DNA of 12,219 nucleotides. Origin: Dehalococcoidia bacterium (GTDB taxonomy: Bacteria > Chloroflexota > Dehalococcoidia > JACVQG01 > JAHKAY01). The number at the start of each line of letters is the position of its first letter. Positions within the stretch are counted from its first letter, which is position 1. Position numbers and translations under genes: made by a program. This document shows positions 7,246 through 12,219 of the stretch, piece by piece. The DNA is taken from positions 1-12,219 of the forward strand of contig JASLXN010000009.1 of assembly GCA_030740315.1 (NCBI GenBank). Direction: 5' to 3'. The notes under the pieces were generated by a model, which was given only the letters and a program-made list of their open reading frames with translations, was not told the origin of the DNA and did no database searches.

Positions 7246-7863
7246 GGGCGGTTGCGGTGCTGGGCCAGGCACCGTCTCCAGGCCATGGCTCCTGGCGTGG
7301 GCCATAATCCACAGCGCCCCGGTGCGGAAATCGGGGGCTATGTATTCGGGCGATGCCCCACGGGGCAGGTTGCGCTTGATATAGAATAGGTCATCTATCA
7401 GCACACCGCGGCATCCGGCCTCTCGGGCGGCGGCCATGTCTTGTAGCTGGTCTCCCACAAAATAGGAGTTGGGGAGGTCTATAGCCATCTCCTCGGCGGC
7501 GGCTAGGATGAGGCCGGGCCTGGGCTTGCGGCATTCACAGCCCTCGTCGGGGTGGTGCGGGCAGTAGTAGATGGCGTCTACCCCGGCACCCTCCCGGGCC
7601 AACTCACGAAGCATGTGCTGGTGGATGCGGTCCAGCATCTCCTCCGTAAAGTAGCCCCGGGCTACGCCGGATTGGTTTGTGACCAGCACCACTTTGAAGT
7701 GCTCGTTCAGGTAGGCAATCCCCCGGGACACGCCGGGCAGCAGTTCCACATCCTCGGGGCGGCTGCAGTAGGGCACATCCCGGAGTATGGTGCCATCCCT
7801 ATCCAGAAACACAGTCCTATTCGTGGTCTCCTCCGAACAGGGCCTCCTGGGTGCGGGGGGCAT
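7240..7863 (-). CDS. gmhB: D-glycero-D-manno-heptose 1,7-bisphosphate 7-phosphatase-like HAD phosphatase
   Basis: This is a soluble HAD-superfamily phosphatase of the GmhB/histidinol-phosphatase group (207 aa from ATG 7863). Motif I is FLDRDGTI with nucleophile Asp21 and acid Asp23. Motif II is VTNQSGVARGYFTEE (61-75), where TNQSG is a group signature. The zinc loop CPHHPDEGCECRKPRPG (101-117) supplies Cys101, His103, Cys109 and Cys111 with Lys113. Motif IV is FVGDQLQDM (136-143). GmhB removes the 7-phosphate in ADP-heptose synthesis; histidinol phosphate or another sugar phosphate is an alternative substrate. No other heptose gene is in view. The ATG has no clear Shine-Dalgarno; GTG 7812, 4 bases after the stop of the possible small upstream ORF, is another start but would clip the first β-strand. 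Confidence 0.88.
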   Translation of the reverse strand: MPPAPRRPCSEETTNRTVFLDRDGTILRDVPYCSRPEDVELLPGVSRGIAYLNEHFKVVLVTNQSGVARGYFTEEMLDRIHQHMLRELAREGAGVDAIYYCPHHPDEGCECRKPRPGLILAAAEEMAIDLPNSYFVGDQLQDMAAAREAGCRGVLIDDLFYIKRNLPRGASPEYIAPDFRTGALWIMAHARSHGLETVPGPAPQPPL

Positions 7864-8008
7864 CAGTGCAGGGCAGACACAGGGATGCTTCTTCCAGCAC
7901 CCACGCTGCCTTATTTAGAGGCTCACTTGGCTGACGGCTGCCCTCTATATGATGTTGGACCGTCTGCTGTCGCAGGTTCACTCCGCTGCTCCCGGTAGGC
8001 GTGGTCAC
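7817..8008 (-). CDS. Possible small protein upstream of gmhB, unrecognised
   Basis: A 63-codon ORF starts at GTG 8008 on the minus strand and ends at TAG 7817. Product: VTTPTGSSGVNLRQQTVQHH... ending in LFGGDHE. I recognise no domain, signal peptide or membrane segment. Two Cys occur in LCLPC. A candidate extended -10 (TGGTATTAT, 8015-8023) ends 6 bases before the GTG, so a transcript from it would begin at about the start codon, as in leaderless genes. The ORF overlaps the annotated gmhB start by 47 bases but would stop 4 bases before the alternative gmhB start GTG 7812. Third-position G/C is fairly high, as in neighbouring genes. It may equally be an untranslated leader of gmhB. Confidence 0.3.
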   Translation of the reverse strand: MTTPTGSSGVNLRQQTVQHHIEGSRQPSEPLNKAAWVLEEASLCLPCTDAPRTQEALFGGDHE

Positions 8009-8014
8009 CTTACG

Positions 8015-8023
8015 ATAATACCA
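8015..8023 (-). promoter_or_regulatory. Candidate extended -10 promoter for the gmhB unit
   Basis: On the minus strand TG (8023-8022), one base, then TATTAT (8020-8015) forms an extended -10 matching TATAAT at 5 of 6 positions. No recognisable -35 lies 16-18 bases upstream, so support comes only from the -10 and the TG. It is back to back with the plus-strand promoter at 8058-8087, about 40 bases away. Confidence 0.35.
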
Positions 8024-8057
8024 TACCCTGCAACACCCCCTGGTAAAATGTGTTTCC

Positions 8058-8087
8058 TTGACTTGAGCGCCTAGGCTTTGCTATGAT
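8058..8087 (+). promoter_or_regulatory. Promoter for the CoA-dehydratase/VKOR unit
   Basis: TTGACT (8058-8063, 5/6 match) is followed by an 18-base spacer and TATGAT (8082-8087, 5/6 match). TG at 8079-8080 makes an extended -10 (TGCTATGAT). The start point would be near 8094, giving a leader of about 30 bases with GGAGGAGG close to the start codon. An 8-base palindrome, GCCTAGGC (8069-8076), sits between the -35 and -10 elements and could be an operator half or chance. Confidence 0.65.
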
Positions 8088-8123
8088 TCCCCATTCGGGC
8101 GGTGCCCGTTGGAGGAGGCAGTC

Positions 8124-9425
8124 ATGGCCATTGTCACATCTTATCCCACCCGCCCCCTGGAGTGCTGGAAGAAGATGAAGGAGCTGCGCCGCGAGCTATT
8201 TAAGGCCTCTTGGGGGGCCAAGGAGATGGGCGGCTTAGCCGTTGCCACTCAAAATGTGGCACACCCCTTGGTGGCAGGGCTGGGCGTGTTTGGACGCCGC
8301 CTCTATGGCCCCTACTTCAGCAAGGCCATGCGGGAGCCCGATACCCTTCTAAGCTACCACCAGGCGGCTGATGCCCGGGGGTTCCCCCGCGGGGAGATGT
8401 GCTCCTCTATGCACCACTACTTGGGGGAGATGGCTCTGGGTCTGACAACGGTAGACCCCGTGTCCGGCTCTACTAGCCCGGTGGACTTTGTTCTGGAAGC
8501 CCAGTTCTGCCACTCCGTGGGTAAGATGGCTCAGATTGCATCGGAGGCGCTGGGCGTGCCCCACAAGGTCCTGGACATACCTCAGCAGGATGGGGCAGCG
8601 GCGGTAGACTATGTGGCGGCCCAGATGGCCGATGCGGTGGACTGGATGGTTAAGGTTACCGGACGGGAGTATCATGACGAATGGCTGGCCGCCGCCGTGG
8701 AGAACTGGTGGGAGCATGCCGCCCTGTGGGCGCAAATTTCCCTGGTGAACCAGGCGGTTCCCGCCCCGGTGGATGTGCGGATGATGGGGGCATTGGAAAT
8801 CCTCTCCATCGTGGGCGGCCATGACCGTAGGGTGGTGGACTTTTTCCAGATAGTGCTGGATGAGATGAACGCCCGGGTGGCGGATGGCATCGCCGCCAAC
8901 GGCATGGAGACATGCCGGCTTACACACGAGGGCGAGCCCATGTACTATGATGAGGGCTTTATACACAAACTGGCCCATCGCTATGGTGCCGTCTTTGTAG
9001 CTGGGTTTGTCACCTTCTGCCAAGGATTGTGGAATATTGATGAAGGTGGGCGGTGGACGGCTGGCCCCCGCTTCGGCGACCTGGGCCTGAGCCTTCGCAG
9101 TAGGGAGGACGCCTTACGGCTGCTGGCCAGGTGCTATGTGGAGCACAGCCCGATCTACCGCTGCCAGAGGCTGGAGGAGAAGCCGGGGGAATACGTATAC
9201 CGTGCCCAGGACTGGCACTGCGACGGGGCGGTATTGCACATGGACATAGGCTGCCACAGCCAAGGGGCGGGGGTTCTGGAGGCCCGGCAGGCCCTGGAAC
9301 GGGCCGGTATCCCCACCGTGACTTATGAGGCCAGCAACGGCGACCCTCGGGACTTCTCCCATTCCCAGGTCACCGACCAGTTGGAGTCTTTCCTGGAGCG
9401 CCTGGGTCTGGTTCGCCTGGAGTAG
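8124..9425 (+). CDS. 2-hydroxyacyl-CoA dehydratase / benzoyl-CoA reductase family subunit (HgdB/BcrB-like)
   Basis: This is a soluble iron-sulfur protein of the 2-hydroxyglutaryl-CoA dehydratase D-component family (433 aa). Members bind a [4Fe-4S] cluster through three Cys and carry out low-potential radical dehydration of 2-hydroxyacyl-CoA or reduction of benzoyl-CoA, needing an ATP-driven activator. Visible features: RPLECWKKMKELRRELF near the N-terminus; GEMCSSMHHYLG (90-101) with Cys93; DFVLEAQFCHSVGKM (121-135) with Cys129; WEHAALWAQI and PAPVDVRM in the middle; and LHMDIGCHSQGAG (371-383) with Cys377. Cys93, Cys129 and a late Cys are the likely cluster ligands. ATG 8124 is set by GGAGGAGG (8111-8118); the in-frame TTG 8109 overlaps that site. 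The partner subunit and activator are not nearby, so the substrate is undetermined. The VKOR gene follows after 3 bases. Confidence 0.85.
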   Translation: MAIVTSYPTRPLECWKKMKELRRELFKASWGAKEMGGLAVATQNVAHPLVAGLGVFGRRLYGPYFSKAMREPDTLLSYHQAADARGFPRGEMCSSMHHYLGEMALGLTTVDPVSGSTSPVDFVLEAQFCHSVGKMAQIASEALGVPHKVLDIPQQDGAAAVDYVAAQMADAVDWMVKVTGREYHDEWLAAAVENWWEHAALWAQISLVNQAVPAPVDVRMMGALEILSIVGGHDRRVVDFFQIVLDEMNARVADGIAANGMETCRLTHEGEPMYYDEGFIHKLAHRYGAVFVAGFVTFCQGLWNIDEGGRWTAGPRFGDLGLSLRSREDALRLLARCYVEHSPIYRCQRLEEKPGEYVYRAQDWHCDGAVLHMDIGCHSQGAGVLEARQALERAGIPTVTYEASNGDPRDFSHSQVTDQLESFLERLGLVRLE

Positions 9426-9428
9426 GCT

Positions 9429-10268
9429 GTGTCACATCACCATAGGTCCCAGGAGGCGGTGCGCCCCCTTCTGGCTAGGCCCTTGGCCGGTTTGGCTGGC
9501 TTAGGGATAGTGGTCTCAGCTTGGATGACTGTACTGCACTACAGCGGCCCGGGGGCCGCATTCTGCCCCCAGGGGTCGGGTTGCTCCCAGGTGGATGCCA
9601 GCCCGTACTCCACCCTGCTGGGGATACCGGTTTCGCTATTGGGGCTGATGGGCTATGGGCTTATCCTGCTTCTAGTACTGTGGCCGGGCTTCTCCCAGAC
9701 CCGCAGGCTGGCGCTCCACCTGACGGTGGTAGCCGGTTTCAGCTTCACGCTGTATCTTGTCTATCTGCAGTGGTGGGTCATCAAGGCTTTCTGCCCATAT
9801 TGTGTGGTTTCGACGGTGGTGATATCGGCTATCCTGGGTGTGGTGCTGAAATCTAAAGTGACCCTGCCCGGCACCCCGCCGGGGCGCTTGGGGGTGCTGA
9901 GCCTGGGCCTAGCGGTGGTGGTGGTGCTGGGGGCATCCCTGGCCCCCACTTCTTTTTCCTCCCCTGTGCAGCAGGGGCCTGACGTGGCCGATTTCCCCGC
10001 CGCACTGGCCAAGCACCTCAGGCACTCTGGGGTGGTGATGTATGGGGCCTACTGGTGCCCCCACTGTAGGGATCAGAAGGAGTGGTTTGGGGAAGCATTT
10101 GAGTATATCAGCTATGTGGAGTGCGACCCACGAGGTAAGGGGGGCAACCCAACGCTGTGCCAGGAAAAGGGTATCAGCGGCTATCCGACATGGGAGATTG
10201 GCGAAAAGTTCTATGAGGGGGCGTACCCTTTGCAGGTTCTGGCTGTGCTATCTGGCTACCGTCCCTAG
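9429..10268 (+). CDS. Vitamin K epoxide reductase (VKOR)-thioredoxin fusion
   Basis: This membrane thiol oxidoreductase (279 aa) oxidises exported protein thiols and passes electrons to quinone, the DsbB/DsbA job in one chain. The VKOR domain (about 18-142) has four to five hydrophobic helices. Its loop pair is Cys46 and Cys52, the conserved Ser60 is in SPYSTLLGIPVS, and the active-site pair is FCPYC (Cys122, Cys125). A further helix (about 154-171) leads to a thioredoxin-like domain (about 185-279) with WCPHC (Cys210, Cys213) and the cis-Pro region GYPTW (Pro253). An extra pair, Cys232 and Cys244, matches the VKOR-fused thioredoxin type. GTG 9429 has GGAG at 9419-9422 inside the end of the dehydratase gene, so the two are co-translated. 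The start leaves a His-rich cytosolic N-terminus. The stop is 4 bases from convergent dctM. Confidence 0.93.
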   Translation: MSHHHRSQEAVRPLLARPLAGLAGLGIVVSAWMTVLHYSGPGAAFCPQGSGCSQVDASPYSTLLGIPVSLLGLMGYGLILLLVLWPGFSQTRRLALHLTVVAGFSFTLYLVYLQWWVIKAFCPYCVVSTVVISAILGVVLKSKVTLPGTPPGRLGVLSLGLAVVVVLGASLAPTSFSSPVQQGPDVADFPAALAKHLRHSGVVMYGAYWCPHCRDQKEWFGEAFEYISYVECDPRGKGGNPTLCQEKGISGYPTWEIGEKFYEGAYPLQVLAVLSGYRP

Positions 10269-10272
10269 GCAG

Positions 10273-11577
10273 CTACCTCATCGTATCCGGGAGCCACAGG
10301 GCAATTTGCTCGAAGGCAATCAAAAGAGCAGCAGCTACCAGCACAATTCCAACATAGGGCAGTATCCCCCGGAAGGTGTCCTCCAGGCTTAGTCCATAGT
10401 TCTTGCCGATGCCGGCGATGATGAAGCAGTTGACGCCCACCGGTGGTGTGATCAGGGCCATCTCCACCATCAGGGTCATGTAGACTCCGAACCATATCAG
10501 GTCAAAGCCCAGACTTGATACGATGGGGGTAAGGATGGGTACGGTAAGAACCATGATGGCCACCCCCTCCATGAACATCCCCAACAGGATGAACATCCCG
10601 GTGATGGCCGCCATTATCAGGTAGCGGGAGACCTCCAGATTGCCTATGAGAGTACTCAACTCACGGGGGATGCGCTCCATCGAAAGCAGGCTGGCGAACA
10701 TCATCGCTCCCACGATTATGAGCAGGACAAATCCCGAGGTGCTGACCGTGCGCAGCAGTGCCCCCTGGAAGTTGTTCCGGTTTAGCTTACGATAAAGTAT
10801 GGCCATCAGGAGCACGACCATTGTGCCAGCCGATGCAGCCTCCGTGGGGGTGAATACCCCCATGTAAATCCCGCCCAGAATGACGAAAGCCACCAGCACG
10901 ATAGCCCACACCCGCCACAGAGCGGAGAAACGCTCGTTCCAAGTCGTGGCTGGTGCAATGGGAGCTATGCCCGGGCTGATGGTGGCATGGATGAAAATGT
11001 ATATGGAGAACATGAGGGCCAGCATGATACCGGGGAATACACCGGCAATGAACAGCCGCGGTATGGACTGCTCCGCCATGAAACCGTAGACTATGAAGGA
11101 CAGGCTGGGGGGTATCATAAGCCCCAGGGTGCCCCCTGTGGATACCGCCCCACCGGCCAGGCTCTTGCTATAGCCACGCTTCAACATCTCCGGAATGGCT
11201 ATGCGGCCTATGGCGGCTGAAGTGGCGGCGCTGGAGCCCGAGACGGCCCCGAAACCGGCACAGGCCAGCACACTGGAGATAGCCATGCCTCCCCGGAGCC
11301 TGCCTATCCACCGTTCTATGGCGATGTACAGGTCGCTGCTGATACCGGTGAACTCCAGTATTTCCGCCATCAGGATGAACAGGGGGACTGCAGTGAGGAC
11401 GAAGCTGTTTACAGACTCATGGGCCGTCTGGGGTAGCCGGAACAGATATACTGGCCCCTCCAAGAATAGGAAGCCGAAGGTGGCCACAATGCCGAATGAG
11501 AAGGCGATGGGGGTACCAACGACCAGTAGGAATAGAAAGGTGGCCATAATCAGCAGTGCGATGAGATACCATTCCAT
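10273..11577 (-). CDS. dctM: TRAP transporter large permease subunit
   Basis: This is the large membrane subunit (434 aa, usual length, about 11-12 hydrophobic helices) of a tripartite ATP-independent periplasmic transporter. It couples inward Na+ or proton flow to uptake of an organic acid delivered by the binding protein. Conserved pieces are PLFILMAEILEFTGI (65-79), FGAVSGSSAATSAAIG (109-124), GGTLGLMIPPS (148-158) and ITPPVGVN (376-383), the two related re-entrant-loop motifs of DctM. ATG 11577 begins MEWYLIALLI, a normal DctM N-terminus; GGAG abuts the ATG, so initiation may depend on coupling with dctQ, which ends 9 bases upstream. The substrate cannot be inferred. The gene ends 4 bases from the convergent VKOR gene with no visible terminator. 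Confidence 0.96.
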   Translation of the reverse strand: MEWYLIALLIMATFLFLLVVGTPIAFSFGIVATFGFLFLEGPVYLFRLPQTAHESVNSFVLTAVPLFILMAEILEFTGISSDLYIAIERWIGRLRGGMAISSVLACAGFGAVSGSSAATSAAIGRIAIPEMLKRGYSKSLAGGAVSTGGTLGLMIPPSLSFIVYGFMAEQSIPRLFIAGVFPGIMLALMFSIYIFIHATISPGIAPIAPATTWNERFSALWRVWAIVLVAFVILGGIYMGVFTPTEAASAGTMVVLLMAILYRKLNRNNFQGALLRTVSTSGFVLLIIVGAMMFASLLSMERIPRELSTLIGNLEVSRYLIMAAITGMFILLGMFMEGVAIMVLTVPILTPIVSSLGFDLIWFGVYMTLMVEMALITPPVGVNCFIIAGIGKNYGLSLEDTFRGILPYVGIVLVAAALLIAFEQIALWLPDTMR

Positions 11578-11586
11578 CTCCGTGTT

Positions 11587-12099
11587 TTACTTCTCTTCCA
11601 GCAATGTGAGGTTCTCATAGAGCTGGCGTAGCAGCTCCAGTCCCAGCAGGATCCCTCCCAGGGGTATGAGTTGGAAGGTCACCCACTGGGGTACAAACAT
11701 ATCCCCGATATGCCTGCCGCCCTGTTCATAGGCCTCCGCTGTCATCACCCAGCCCTGCCACACCAGTGCCGCAACGAACAAGACCGATAGTATCCCGGTG
11801 GCAACCGTCAGTATGGTCTGCGTGCGGGCTGAGAAGCGCTTGAAAATCAGGACAATATTAATGTGCCCCCGCAAGTAGAGGGTATACACGGATGCGAACA
11901 AGGTGGTCAAGATGAGCAGGTAACCGGTGGTCTCGGTGACCCACACAGTGCCCCTGTTGAAGACATAGCGCATCACCACCTCAAAGGTGGTGAAGACCGC
12001 CATAGTGAAGATGGCCACCGCCGCTACGGCCCCCGTAGCCCTACTGATGAAGGCGATGATAGAAGCCACCCTATCGGCAGCAGCCTTTAGCCTTCTCAT
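11587..12099 (-). CDS. dctQ: TRAP transporter small permease subunit
   Basis: This is the small four-helix membrane subunit (170 aa) that pairs with DctM in TRAP transporters. Hydrophobic helices lie at about 21-43, 57-77, 95-116 and 136-158. The family signature MRYVFNRGTVWVTE (43-56) ends the first helix, and RGHINIVLI (77-85) follows the second. ATG 12099 has GGCAGG 4 bases upstream on the minus strand. It sits between dctP (upstream, across a hairpin-bearing 81-base gap) and dctM, the standard dctPQM order. Sequence identity is weak across this family, but the signature and position make it secure. Confidence 0.93.
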   Translation of the reverse strand: MRRLKAAADRVASIIAFISRATGAVAAVAIFTMAVFTTFEVVMRYVFNRGTVWVTETTGYLLILTTLFASVYTLYLRGHINIVLIFKRFSARTQTILTVATGILSVLFVAALVWQGWVMTAEAYEQGGRHIGDMFVPQWVTFQLIPLGGILLGLELLRQLYENLTLLEEK

Positions 12100-12123
12100 A
12101 GTGCCTGCCTATCTTGCTATCCG

Positions 12124-12153
12124 GCAGTGCCCCCTGGTGCCGGGGGACACTGC
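12124..12153 (-). other. Intergenic hairpin between dctP and dctQ
   Basis: GCAGTG (12124-12129) pairs with CACTGC (12148-12153), and CCCCC (12130-12134) with GGGGG (12142-12146), with a single bulged A at 12147 and a 7-base loop. This gives an 11-bp, very G/C-rich stem. It starts 28 bases after the dctP stop on the minus strand and has no T-run on its 3' side. It therefore looks like a stabilising or partial-attenuation structure in an operon where the binding protein is made in excess, which is inference. Confidence 0.65.
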
Positions 12154-12180
12154 AAATTAAGCTGAGTCTGGTTTTGCTAC

Positions 12181-12219
12181 TTAGTTACCGTAGTACTTGT
12201 CCACTATGGCCATGAGCTC
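12181..12219 (-). CDS. dctP: C-terminal end of TRAP solute-binding protein (partial)
   Basis: On the minus strand the window begins inside an open frame reading ELMAIVDKYYGN followed by TAA (12181-12183). Only twelve residues are visible. The identification rests on position: separate dctQ and dctM genes directly downstream imply a DctP-type periplasmic binding protein upstream. A Lys/Tyr/Gly-rich tail of this kind is common at DctP ends. The rest of the gene lies to the right of the window. Confidence 0.6.
   Translation of the reverse strand, partial: ELMAIVDKYYGN

Noticed and set aside
7900..7980. Alternative minus-strand promoter (GCGACA / TATAGA) for gmhB
   Set aside because: Both hexamers match the consensus at only 4 of 6 positions with an 18-base spacer and no TG element; not distinguishable from chance.
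7552..7998. Plus-strand ORF (148 codons) opposite gmhB
   Set aside because: Antisense to all the GmhB catalytic and zinc motifs, with no motif of its own.
8044..8049. TAAAAT as an extra -10 upstream of the dehydratase gene
   Set aside because: No -35 or TG element at suitable spacing; the TTGACT/TATGAT pair downstream is far better.
8109..8123. TTG 8109 as start of the dehydratase gene
   Set aside because: It overlaps the GGAGGAGG ribosome binding site that is correctly spaced for ATG 8124.
8349..9023. Long minus-strand ORF (224 codons) inside the dehydratase gene
   Set aside because: It lies wholly antisense to a clearly recognised family protein, has no recognisable motif (His/Gly/Pro-rich shadow composition) and has no promoter or RBS of note.

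Overview
The window is a gene-dense, GC-rich bacterial chromosomal segment of four strand blocks. It has very short intergenic gaps, frequent GTG/TTG starts and clear Shine-Dalgarno sequences. Protein style fits an anaerobic or facultative Chloroflexota, perhaps Dehalococcoidia-like: a group-type complex I followed by nadK, a short ArgA-like GNAT, a BcrB/HgdB-type protein, a VKOR-thioredoxin fusion and a DctPQM TRAP transporter. This placement is inference from family resemblance, with no rRNA or marker gene in view.

Region 1 (1-5104, +) is the distal end of a respiratory complex I operon: nuoL (5' end outside the window), nuoM, a Nudix hydrolase inserted in the operon, and nuoN. All are separated by a few bases or overlap. 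The three Nuo proteins are the proton-pumping antiporter-like subunits and keep their key channel Lys/Glu residues.

Region 2 (5105-7245, +) starts with a 250-base intergenic stretch holding G/C-rich inverted repeats and a good extended -10 promoter. It then encodes NAD kinase (probably starting at a rare ATT codon), a short N-acetylglutamate-synthase-like GNAT and an ADP-ribose pyrophosphatase-type Nudix enzyme. With complex I and the first Nudix gene this makes a neighbourhood rich in NAD(H)/NADP(H) chemistry.

Region 3 (7240-8008, -) holds a GmhB-type HAD phosphatase, convergent with and overlapping the ADP-ribose pyrophosphatase gene, and a possible upstream small gene that could be leaderless.

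Region 4 (8058-10268, +) has its own promoter and a two-gene unit: one subunit of the 2-hydroxyacyl-CoA dehydratase/benzoyl-CoA reductase family, and a membrane VKOR-thioredoxin oxidoreductase starting 3 bases after it.

Region 5 (10273-12219, -) is a TRAP transporter operon read right to left: end of dctP, an intergenic hairpin, dctQ and dctM. It ends 4 bases from the VKOR gene. No tRNA, rRNA, CRISPR array, insertion sequence or phage gene was seen. The most noteworthy points are the predicted AUU start and leader ORF of nadK, the Nudix gene inside the nuo operon, the orphan dehydratase subunit coupled to VKOR, and the divergent promoter region around 8000-8090.
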